A DNA stretch of 64,000 nt from Kocuria coralli. Lineage in GTDB: Bacteria > Actinomycetota > Actinomycetes > Actinomycetales > Micrococcaceae. Position numbers and translations under genes: made by a program. Numbering within the stretch: position 1 is the stretch's first letter; every line of letters starts with the position of its first letter. The DNA lies in the NCBI RefSeq assembly GCF_008831305.1, contig NZ_ML708615.1, positions 1 through 64,000 of the forward strand, read 5' to 3'. Below the pieces are notes generated by a model that was not told the DNA's origin, did no database searches, and saw only the letters and a list, made by a program, of their open reading frames with translations. Shown in pieces: positions 43,665-50,603 of this stretch.

Positions 43665-44495
43665 GTGCAGATAGTCAGTGTCTCCAGCCTCAAGGGCGGA
43701 GTAGGAAAGTCCTCCGTCACCCTCGGGCTCGCCTCCGCGGCGTTGGCCGACGGGGTCCCCACCCTGGTGGTGGATCTCGACCCCCATGCCGATGCGACCA
43801 CCGGGCTGGGAGTGCACGCCACCTCCGAGCTCAATGTCGGCAGGGTGCTGGCCAGGCGGAGCAAGCCCGGCGCCATACGCGCAGTCGCGGTCTCCTCCCC
43901 CTGGGTCACGCGGGAGACCGGCGACGGCGGGAAGCGGAGACTGGACGTAGCACCGGGCTCCTCGGCGTCATCGCCACTGGATCGTTCGACGTACCGTGCT
44001 GCGGACCTGTCCCGCCTGGTGCGCGCCCTGGAGGGCATGGCGGCCGACTACGAGCTGGTGCTGATCGATTGCCCGCCCAACCTCAATGCCCTGACCCGGA
44101 TGGCCTGGGCCGCATCGACGAAGGTGCTCTCCGTCGCGGAGCCTTCCCTGTTCTCCGTGGCCGGCACTCAGCGCACGATGACGGCGATCGCCCACTTCGA
44201 GCGGGACAGCCCGCGGGCCGTGGGTTCAGCGGGGGTCGTGGTCAACAGAGTGCACCCGGACGCGCGCGAGCACCGTTTCCGGGTCGATGAGCTGAACGAG
44301 CTCTTCGGGCCGCTGCTGGTGGCTCCCGTCATCCCGGAGAACCAGGTCTGGCAGCGTGCGCAGGGCTCCGCCTGGCCCATCCACCGGTGGCCCGGAGCCG
44401 ACGCCGAGGACCTCGCGGATCGTTACACGCAGATTCTGAGGGGGCTGCTGGCCACGGGTGCGCCAGCGGAGGAGCATGCATCCGCCGGTGAATGA
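43665..44495 (+). CDS. Orphan ParA-family ATPase
   Basis: The 276-residue protein starts with the deviant Walker A loop in SSLKGGVGKSSVTLGLA, followed by the family Asp motif VVDLDPHADATTG and the Walker B-like LVLIDCPPN. ParA proteins bind DNA nonspecifically and position plasmids, chromosomes or protein complexes. No parB or parS is adjacent, so this is an orphan ParA, comparable to PldP of Corynebacterium, which is linked to division. I chose GTG 43665 (GAAGGA upstream); a TTG four codons earlier is possible. A tandem repeat lies over its stop codon. It converges on the MerR gene. Confidence 0.88.
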   Translation: MQIVSVSSLKGGVGKSSVTLGLASAALADGVPTLVVDLDPHADATTGLGVHATSELNVGRVLARRSKPGAIRAVAVSSPWVTRETGDGGKRRLDVAPGSSASSPLDRSTYRAADLSRLVRALEGMAADYELVLIDCPPNLNALTRMAWAASTKVLSVAEPSLFSVAGTQRTMTAIAHFERDSPRAVGSAGVVVNRVHPDAREHRFRVDELNELFGPLLVAPVIPENQVWQRAQGSAWPIHRWPGADAEDLADRYTQILRGLLATGAPAEEHASAGE

Positions 44496-44514
44496 AGACA
44501 GGTGAATGAAGACA
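44487..44514. repeat. 14-bp tandem duplication over the parA stop
   Basis: GGTGAATGAAGACA occurs at 44487-44500 and again at 44501-44514. The first copy contains the parA TGA (44493-44495); the second repeats it in another frame. Confidence 0.85.
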
Positions 44515-44580
44515 GCCGAGCAGAGTGCAGGGGTGCCGTGAAACCTGACGTGCGGTGAGGCCGGGTGAGGCGGCCGGGCG

Positions 44581-45195
44581 TCAGGAGACGTTCTGCTGCC
44601 GGCGCGCCCGCCGGGCCGAGAGCTCGTCCCCGGCGTACTCGGCGGCCTCGCCGTCGCCGCTGGCCTCCGGCAGACTGGCCAGGCTTCCCTCGACCTCACG
44701 CCAGACCCGGCCCACGGCGATTCCGAAGACGCCCTGGCCGCCCTGGACGAGGTCGATGACCTCTTCCTGAGAGGTGCATTCGTAGACGGAGGCGCCGTCG
44801 CTCATCAGGGTGAGCTGGGCGAGGTCCTCGATGCCGCGGACCCGCAGGGCCACGACGGCCGAGCGGATCTGCTGCAGGGAGACCCCGGTGTCCAGCAGGC
44901 GCTTGACGATCTTGAGCACCACGATGTCGCGGAAGCTGTACAGACGCTGCGTCCCCGAGCCCTTGGCGCTGCGCACGGTCGGTTCGACGAGCTCGGTACG
45001 GGCCCAGTAATCGAGCTGTCGGTAAGTGATACCCGTGACTTTGCACGCGGTGGCACCGCGGTAACCGACGGTGTCATCGAGCGCCTGCCGCTCGTCGTCG
45101 AAAAGCACGCCCTGGGTGCCCCCTGACAAAGAGGTGAACACGGGGAGCTGCAGTTCTTCGGCAAGCGGGGCATCGACGTGATCGGTGTCCTTCAC
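44581..45195 (-). CDS. MerR-family transcriptional regulator (Rv1830 type)
   Basis: The 204-residue protein starts at GTG 45195 with GGAGG seven bases upstream. The MerR winged helix is seen at GYRGATACKVTGITYRQLDYW and GSGTQRLYSFRDIVVLKIVKRLL. A C-terminal sensor-like part follows without the metal-binding cysteines of MerR itself. The gene order garA, MerR, nuclease, MerR matches Rv1827-Rv1830 of M. tuberculosis, which makes this the Rv1830 homolog. A promoter TTGATT-17-TACCGT lies upstream (45332-45360). Target genes are not known. The frame is open far upstream but overlaps the nuclease gene antisense-free region without similarity. Confidence 0.9.
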   Translation of the reverse strand: MKDTDHVDAPLAEELQLPVFTSLSGGTQGVLFDDERQALDDTVGYRGATACKVTGITYRQLDYWARTELVEPTVRSAKGSGTQRLYSFRDIVVLKIVKRLLDTGVSLQQIRSAVVALRVRGIEDLAQLTLMSDGASVYECTSQEEVIDLVQGGQGVFGIAVGRVWREVEGSLASLPEASGDGEAAEYAGDELSARRARRQQNVS

Positions 45196-45331
45196 GCGGA
45201 TCCTCCCGGGCTTGGCGCCGCTCCGATGGGGAGAGCAGCGGCATGTTTGACGGTGGTGGCGGGTCTTCTGGAGCCGGCTGATGAGCCTCGGCACGGGGCA
45301 GGGAACCTGACAAAAAACCAACTTGACTGTG

Positions 45332-45360
45332 ACGGTAGACGGGCCGGGCACGCTAATCAA
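45332..45360 (-). promoter_or_regulatory. Promoter of the Rv1830-type MerR gene
   Basis: The minus strand shows TTGATT (45355-45360) and TACCGT (45332-45337) with a 17-base spacer, a good sigma-A-like match. The start would be near 45325, leaving a leader of about 130 bases. A T6 run lies 18-23 bases past the -10 box. Confidence 0.6.
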
Positions 45361-45476
45361 AGACCCCGGCCTCCAACGCAATCGTGTCGCGGGCGCCGGC
45401 AGGCTGCGCCGACCCGGACGAGCCCTGGAATCTGGCCCCACGAGGGTGTTTGGCCGCTCCCTGGAAGCGGCCAAGA

Positions 45477-46004
45477 TCACTTGAGGAAATCTTCCGGATC
45501 CACCGTGTCCAGGAAATCCCGGAACTGCCGCATCTCCTGCTCGGTGCCCTCGCCCGTATCGCCCGGGGACGCGTCGTCCGTGTCCTCGCGGAGCTCGCCG
45601 TCGCCGGTCATCACCAGGCCGGCCTGCTCCAGCACCGCGTCCGAGCACAGGATCGGGCAATCCACCCGGGCGGCCAGGGCGATCGCGTCGGAGGCACGCG
45701 AATCCACCACGGACCCGTCGTCGAAGACCAGCGCCGCGTGGAAGACCGTTCCCTCGACCGTGTGGATGCGGACCTTCTCGAGGCTGCGGCCCAGAGTCCT
45801 GGCGACGTCCAGCAGCAGGTCGTGCGTGAGCGGCCGCGGGGGCTCCACCCCCTGGATCGCGAAGACGATGGACGTGGCCTCGTTGGTCCCCACCCAGATG
45901 GGCACGTGCCGCCGTCCCTGGGCCTCCCGAAGGACCACCACCGGTTGCGACGAGGGGACGTCCAGCCGCACCCCGGCGATGTCCATGAGATGTTCTCGCT
46001 GCAT
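45477..46004 (-). CDS. Bifunctional nuclease family protein (DUF151)
   Basis: The 175-residue protein has the DUF151 core: DIAGVRLDVPSSQPVVVLREAQGRR near the N terminus, then LPIWVG-type RHVPIWVGTNEATSI and RPLTHDLLLDV, and a Ser/Asp motif DSRASDAIALAARVDCPIL. The family includes plant and bacterial bifunctional nucleases with weak DNase/RNase activity; the biological role in bacteria is unclear. The C terminus is acidic. The start at 46004 is preferred; the next ATG at 45986 is possible. It lies 68 bases after the ftsR-type gene and before the second MerR gene, as in Rv1828-Rv1830. Confidence 0.87.
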   Translation of the reverse strand: MQREHLMDIAGVRLDVPSSQPVVVLREAQGRRHVPIWVGTNEATSIVFAIQGVEPPRPLTHDLLLDVARTLGRSLEKVRIHTVEGTVFHAALVFDDGSVVDSRASDAIALAARVDCPILCSDAVLEQAGLVMTGDGELREDTDDASPGDTGEGTEQEMRQFRDFLDTVDPEDFLK

Positions 46005-46072
46005 GATGGGCCACCCCGTTCCAGTCCTTGCGGGCTCACGCTTGAACCCGCGTCCGGCTTCCCGGCTCGGGC

Positions 46073-46906
46073 CTAGTCCTCGTTCGACAACCGGCCCTGC
46101 ACCGACTCCAATCGTCCCACGACCAGAGAGGCATGGATACTCAGGCACAACTGGGTGATCTCGCCGGCCCGCTCGCTGGCGCGCCGCGCCGCCACGGGGG
46201 TGCGCTTGGCGACGTCGGGGGCGATCGCCTGCTCCACGAGCCCGATCTCCCGGTCGGCCGCCTGCCGCAGCGTGCGCAGATGGCGGGGCTCCACCCCATG
46301 GTCGCGCAGCGATCGGGCGGCGCCTGCGATCACCAGATCATGCCGGTCGAAGCCGCCGGGACGCTCGTGAATGAGGCCGAAGCTGATCAGCTCCCTGACC
46401 AGGGGGATCCCCGCCCCCGACTGGCGGCACAGTTCGCGCATGGTCAGCGGCTCGGCGTGATCCCCCGCCGCGGCCATCGGCGCCGTCGCGGCCGGTCCGG
46501 CTCCTGCGGAGTCGGGCTGCCCGGAACTCCCCGCGGAGGTCTCGCCCTGTCGTCCGGAGGGTGATGGCGCCTGACCGGCGTCGTCATCACCGGATCCCTG
46601 GGGCTCGCTGTCGGCGAGCGCTTCGAGCTGGCCGGCGTCCGAGAGCTCGCGGATGACCTTGAGCGGCAGGTAGCGCTCCCGCTGCAGGACCAGGACCCGG
46701 CGCAACCGCTGGAGGTCCTCGGGTGAGAACTTCCGGTAGCCGGACTGCGTCCGGGCCGGATGCAGCAGTCCCTGGTCCTCCAGGAAACGCACCTTGGAAG
46801 CGGTGACGTCCGGGAAGTCGGACTGCAGTTCCTTGAGCAGGGCACCCATGCCGATCCGCCGAACCTGTGTGGATTCGGCGGACTCGCGGGGGCCTGTCGG
46901 ACTCAC
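46073..46906 (-). CDS. ftsR: FtsR-type MerR-family regulator (Rv1828 homolog)
   Basis: The 277-residue protein has an N-terminal MerR domain (about 18-90): MGALLKELQSDFPDVTASKVRFLEDQGL and RKFSPEDLQRLRRVL. A disordered Gly/Ser/Pro-rich stretch of about 60 residues follows, then a C-terminal domain (TMRELCRQSGAGIPLVRELI) that looks like a second winged helix. In Corynebacterium glutamicum the ortholog, FtsR, activates ftsZ. The gene lies one base after garA, so they are co-transcribed. The ftsZ leader lies 33 kb away in this window and is a candidate target. Confidence 0.88.
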   Translation of the reverse strand: MSPTGPRESAESTQVRRIGMGALLKELQSDFPDVTASKVRFLEDQGLLHPARTQSGYRKFSPEDLQRLRRVLVLQRERYLPLKVIRELSDAGQLEALADSEPQGSGDDDAGQAPSPSGRQGETSAGSSGQPDSAGAGPAATAPMAAAGDHAEPLTMRELCRQSGAGIPLVRELISFGLIHERPGGFDRHDLVIAGAARSLRDHGVEPRHLRTLRQAADREIGLVEQAIAPDVAKRTPVAARRASERAGEITQLCLSIHASLVVGRLESVQGRLSNED

Positions 46907-46907
46907 G

Positions 46908-47375
46908 TCAGGGGCGGGACTCGGCGGTGCGAGTCGAACGGTAGAAGATGAAGCAGAACTTGCCCAGGCGGACCTCGTCGCCGTTGTTCAGCAGCACCGA
47001 GTCCACCCGGTCGTTGTTGACGTACGTACCGTTCAAGGAGTTCTCGTCGACCAGTTCGTAGGAGTTCTCCCGGCGGATGAAGCCCGCGTGACGACGGGAG
47101 ACCGTGACGTCGTCGAGGAAGACGTCGGCCTCGGGGTGGCGGCCCACGGTGACCTGGTCGGTGTCGAGCAGGAACCGGGAGCCCTGGCCATGCGACTGGC
47201 CGTGGGAATCGACCTGCACCAGCAGGGCGCTGCTGGGCGGCAGCGCCTCGATCGCGGCCTGTTCCTCCTCTGAGAGCCGGTGCCCGGCTGCCTGAGCCAG
47301 GATGTCGGAAACGATCTGGATGGAGGTTGTCTCCGGACCGGCAGACGGGGTGTTGCGCTCGGACGGCGTGGTCAT
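46908..47375 (-). CDS. garA: GarA/OdhI-type FHA-domain protein
   Basis: GarA is a small FHA protein that binds and inhibits 2-oxoglutarate dehydrogenase and glutamate dehydrogenase until phosphorylated by Ser/Thr kinases on its N-terminal ETT motif. Here the motif is PETTSIQI with Thr16 and Thr17. The FHA domain (about residues 68-140) has VTVGRHPEADVFLDD, the Ser/Arg/His pocket VSRRHAGF and SLNGTYVNND. Length is 155 residues, typical. GGAGGAG precedes the ATG. It is the first gene of the four-gene minus-strand set and its promoter faces away from cydA. Confidence 0.94.
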   Translation of the reverse strand: MTTPSERNTPSAGPETTSIQIVSDILAQAAGHRLSEEEQAAIEALPPSSALLVQVDSHGQSHGQGSRFLLDTDQVTVGRHPEADVFLDDVTVSRRHAGFIRRENSYELVDENSLNGTYVNNDRVDSVLLNNGDEVRLGKFCFIFYRSTRTAESRP

Positions 47376-47834
47376 GATTCCCGTACTCCTCCTCTGAGGC
47401 TCATATCAGTGATGCTCGGCGACCCCACGGGGAAGGGAAGGACCATGCCGATCGGACGTTCTTCGGGGACTTCTCCCAGGCCATCCCGATGGCTACTGTG
47501 AAGTACCTCGCCATAGTCTAACGGTGCCGGCGGAGTTCTCGACGTTCACCGCGCGACGGCACCTCCATTCCTCTGCATTCGCCGGGTGTTCCGGCCCCGT
47601 ACTATCGCACCGGCATCCCCGCGCCGTCATGAGACGACAGTCACGATCAAAGCGGGGCCGCCCGGGGCTCGTGACCGTAAAATTACCGATATATTTCTCA
47701 TGTACTACGGAGTGACCGGGGTCCCCTCCGCGTGGATCCCGCAGGCCTTCATCTGATGGGCGCCGCCTACCAGGCGACCTCAAGGACCTTGCCTCGAAGG
47801 TCCGGGCTGCCATCACCCCGGACGGGAGTCTTGT
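47376..47834. other. Divergent spacer between garA and cydA
   Basis: The 459 bases hold no convincing gene on either strand. The garA ribosome site is at the low end. The stretch 47671-47700 is AT-rich (TAAAATTACC then TATATTTCTC) and holds the best candidate for the cydA promoter. A long frame antisense to cydAB runs through it but has no similarity to any family I know. I see no Rex-type TTGTGAA-N8-TTCACAA site. Confidence 0.5.
47675..47697 (+). promoter_or_regulatory. AT-rich candidate promoter/operator of cydA
   Basis: The inverted repeat GTAA-AA-TTAC (47677-47686) is followed by GATATATTTC, whose TATATT could be a -10 box. The surrounding DNA is GC-rich, so this patch stands out. It is about 140-160 bases before the cydA ATG. 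The regulator is unknown. Confidence 0.4.
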
Positions 47835-49436
47835 ATGGATCCGCTGGAAATCGCCCGGTGGCAGTTCGGTATCACCACCGTCTACCACTTCATCATGGTT
47901 CCGCTGACCCTCGGCCTGGGGCCGCTGGTCGCGATCATGCAGACCCTGTGGGTGCGCACCGGCCAGGAACGGTACCTGCGCATGACCAAGTTCTGGGGCA
48001 AGATCTACCTGATCAACTTCATCATGGGCGTGGCCACGGGCCTGGTCCAGGAGTTCCAGTTCGGCATGGCCTGGAGCGAGTACTCCCGGTTCGTGGGCGA
48101 CGTCTTCGGGGCTCCGCTCGCGATGGAGGGGCTGCTGGCCTTCTTCTTCGAGTCCACGTTCATCGGCCTGTGGATCTTCGGCTGGGACCGACTGAAGAAG
48201 GGCGTCCATCTCGCGTGCCTGTGGATCGCCGTCATGGGGTCCGTCGCCTCGGCCTACTTCATCATCGTGGCCAACTCGTGGATGCAGCACCCCGTGGGGG
48301 TCGAGCTGATCGACGGACGGCCGGTCATGACGGACGTGGTGGCGGTCCTGACCAACAACACCGCCATGGCAGCCTTCACCCACGCCCTGTTCGGCGCCGT
48401 GGGCGTGGGCTCCGCCCTGCTCGTCGGCATCGCCTGGTACCACCTGTGGCAGCGGCGTCGTGACGGCATCGACACGGTCGACGCCGGTGGGCGGGTCATC
48501 GTGGGCGAGAACCCCGAGCTGCCCGGCCGGGACAGGACCGACCACGCCGTCTGGCTCCGGTCCCTGCGCCTGGGCGCGGTGGCCGCCATGATCGGCTTCG
48601 CCGGTGTGGCGGCGACCGGCGACATCCAGGGCAAGCTGATGTTCGAGCAGCAGCCCATGAAGATGGCGGCGGCCGAAGCGGCCTGCCACGACGGGACCAG
48701 CTTCTCCGTGCTCTCCGTGGGCAACCTGGGCGCGCAGGACTGCGACGAGGTCCAGGGGCTCATCGAGATCCCCGGGCTGCTGTCCTTCCTGGCCAAGGGG
48801 GACTTCACCACCGAGGTCGACGGGGTCAACACCCTGATCCCCGAGTACGAGGAGGCCTACGGGACCAACCTCCCGGACGACCCGCTGTACGGGGAGCGCG
48901 CCGGGCAGGAGATCGACTACCTGCCCCTGATGGAGGTCACCTACTGGGGCTTCCGGATCATGATCGGCTTCGGCGTCGCCGCCACCGGTTTCGCCGCCGT
49001 CGCCCTCTGGCTCACGCGCAAGGGCACGGTTCCGGCCTCCAAACCGCTCATGTGGCTGGCGGTGGCCTCCATCGGAGCGCCCTTCGTGGCCAATATCGCC
49101 GGATGGGTGTTCACGGAGATGGGGCGCCAGCCGTTCGTCGTGGCCCCGAACCCGGATCCCAGCGGCGTCGACGGGGTGTTCATGTACACCGCGGCGGCCG
49201 TCTCCCCAGGCATCACGGGCGAAGAGGTGATCTTCTCCCTCGCGGCGCTGGGCAGCGTCTACCTGGCACTGTTCGTGGTCGAGCTGCTGCTGCTGATCAA
49301 GTACGTGCGCGGTGGCGTCGCCTCGGCCATGCCCCAGCTGGGGCACGCCGGCGATGAGGACGGCCATGGGGACGACGGGGACGGCCCGCCGGGTGGCAGG
49401 CGTTCGGAGGACGACGTCCTGGCCTTCGCGTACTGA
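47835..49436 (+). CDS. cydA: Cytochrome bd ubiquinol oxidase subunit I
   Basis: CydA carries the haems of the high-affinity bd oxidase, which oxidises quinol and reduces O2 without pumping protons. Length is 533 residues. His18 in TTVYHFIMVPLT corresponds to the E. coli haem ligand His19; later conserved segments are GLVQEFQFGMAWSEYSRFVGD, FFFESTFIGLWIFGWDRL, and NSWMQHPVGVEL. About nine membrane helices are apparent. The Q-loop after residue 240 is of the short type typical of actinobacteria. GGGAG lies six bases upstream of the ATG. It heads a cydA-cydB-cydDC operon on the plus strand. Confidence 0.97.
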   Translation: MDPLEIARWQFGITTVYHFIMVPLTLGLGPLVAIMQTLWVRTGQERYLRMTKFWGKIYLINFIMGVATGLVQEFQFGMAWSEYSRFVGDVFGAPLAMEGLLAFFFESTFIGLWIFGWDRLKKGVHLACLWIAVMGSVASAYFIIVANSWMQHPVGVELIDGRPVMTDVVAVLTNNTAMAAFTHALFGAVGVGSALLVGIAWYHLWQRRRDGIDTVDAGGRVIVGENPELPGRDRTDHAVWLRSLRLGAVAAMIGFAGVAATGDIQGKLMFEQQPMKMAAAEAACHDGTSFSVLSVGNLGAQDCDEVQGLIEIPGLLSFLAKGDFTTEVDGVNTLIPEYEEAYGTNLPDDPLYGERAGQEIDYLPLMEVTYWGFRIMIGFGVAATGFAAVALWLTRKGTVPASKPLMWLAVASIGAPFVANIAGWVFTEMGRQPFVVAPNPDPSGVDGVFMYTAAAVSPGITGEEVIFSLAALGSVYLALFVVELLLLIKYVRGGVASAMPQLGHAGDEDGHGDDGDGPPGGRRSEDDVLAFAY

Positions 49437-49444
49437 TCCCGCGC

Positions 49445-49514
49445 GAGACGACGACCGCACCCGAGCAACCGCAGCTGAGACGACCACCGCCGAGGCAACC
49501 GCATTCGAGACGAC
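49445..49514. repeat. Imperfect ~31-bp direct repeats in the cydA-cydB spacer
   Basis: Copies begin with GAGACGAC at 49445, 49477 and 49507. The first two share GAGACGAC, an ACCGC block, a CGAG block and CAACCGCA with small gaps (32 and 30 bases). The third is cut short. They lie in the 135-base spacer between cydA and cydB, where no gene is visible. Confidence 0.75.
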
Positions 49515-49571
49515 AGTCAGCCCCCGTGCTGACCGGGAGCCCCTCCCAGGGCCCCAGCGAGGAGTATCCCC

Positions 49572-50603
49572 ATGGACGTCCTGCCCGTGATCTGGTTCGC
49601 GGTCATCGCCTTCCTCTGGACCGGGTACCTGGTCCTGGACGGCTTCGACCTCGGCGTCGGCATGCGCATCTGGGCTCGCGGCGGGAGCGAGAAGCAGAAG
49701 CGGCTCATGCTCAACGCGATCGGCCCCGTGTGGGACGGCAACGAGGTCTGGCTGATCACCGTGGGGGCGGGCACCTTCGCGGCGTTCCCCCTGTGGTACG
49801 CCTCCTTGTTCTCGACCCTCTACATCCCGCTGACCCTGGTGCTGCTGGCCCTGATCTTCCGGGCCGTGGCGATCGAGTACCGCGGCAAGCGGCATACGCA
49901 GCGCTGGCGTGCCGGATGGGACCGGGCCCTGGGCTTCGGGTCCTTCTTCATCGCCTTCGGGATCGGGGCCATGCTGGCCAGCACCACCCTCGGCCTGCCG
50001 ATCGACGCCAACGGGGACCGGGTGGGAGGGCCGTTCGCGTGGCTCTCCTGGCACGCCCTGCTGGGCGGGCTGGCCGTGGCCGGCTTCAGCTGGGTCCACG
50101 GCGCGGCGTTCCTCACCGTGAAGACCTCCGGTCACGTCCATGAACAGGCCCGTCGTGCAGTCGTGCGGTGGATGCCGTGGGCCGTGGCCCCTCTCATCGG
50201 ATGGGTCCTCGTGGTCCAGGTACGCCACGGTTCCACGGTCAGCTGGTTGCTGGTGGTCTTGGCCGTGATCGCCCTGGTGGGCGCGTGGGCCGCGGCATAT
50301 GTCGACCGCGACGGCTGGGCGTTCACCGGTCTGGCGGCCTTCCTGGTCGCGGGATCCGCCGCCATCTTCACCGCGGTGTTCCCGGTGCTGGTGCCCTCCA
50401 CCGTGGACGGGGCCTTCGACCTCACGGTGTACAACGCCTCGAGCGGTTCCTACGCCCTCACGGTGATGACCTGGATCGCCGGCGTGGCCCTGCCCCTGAT
50501 CCTGGTCTACCAGTCGTGGAGCTACTGGGTCTTCCGCAAGCGGCTGACGGAGCAGCACATCCCCGATGCCCATGACTTCCTCCCCGCCATCCTGCGCCGA
50601 TGA
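49572..50603 (+). CDS. cydB: Cytochrome bd ubiquinol oxidase subunit II
   Basis: CydB pairs with CydA to form the bd oxidase. Length is 343 residues with about eight membrane segments. The start MDVLPVIWFAVIAFLWTGYLVLDGFDLGVGM is the conserved CydB N terminus, followed by NAIGPVWDGNEVWLI and SWVHGAAFLTVK. The GAGGAG-type site at 49560-49566 precedes the ATG. The end overlaps cydDC by four bases (ATGA). Confidence 0.96.
   Translation: MDVLPVIWFAVIAFLWTGYLVLDGFDLGVGMRIWARGGSEKQKRLMLNAIGPVWDGNEVWLITVGAGTFAAFPLWYASLFSTLYIPLTLVLLALIFRAVAIEYRGKRHTQRWRAGWDRALGFGSFFIAFGIGAMLASTTLGLPIDANGDRVGGPFAWLSWHALLGGLAVAGFSWVHGAAFLTVKTSGHVHEQARRAVVRWMPWAVAPLIGWVLVVQVRHGSTVSWLLVVLAVIALVGAWAAAYVDRDGWAFTGLAAFLVAGSAAIFTAVFPVLVPSTVDGAFDLTVYNASSGSYALTVMTWIAGVALPLILVYQSWSYWVFRKRLTEQHIPDAHDFLPAILRR

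Noticed and set aside
47376-47834. Rex or FNR-type operator upstream of cydA
   Set aside because: Neither a TTGTGAA-N8-TTCACAA nor a TTGAT-N4-ATCAA sequence was found; only the unassigned GTAA-AA-TTAC patch stands out.
49437-49571. cydX/cydS-like small gene between cydA and cydB
   Set aside because: No frame with a start, a ribosome site and a single hydrophobic helix fits in the 135 bases. The space is occupied by direct repeats.
47493-50573. Open frame of about 1020 codons antisense to cydA and cydB
   Set aside because: This is a shadow of two well-recognised oxidase genes; the composition is dominated by His, Gly, Asp and Gln and there is no plausible start signal or family similarity.
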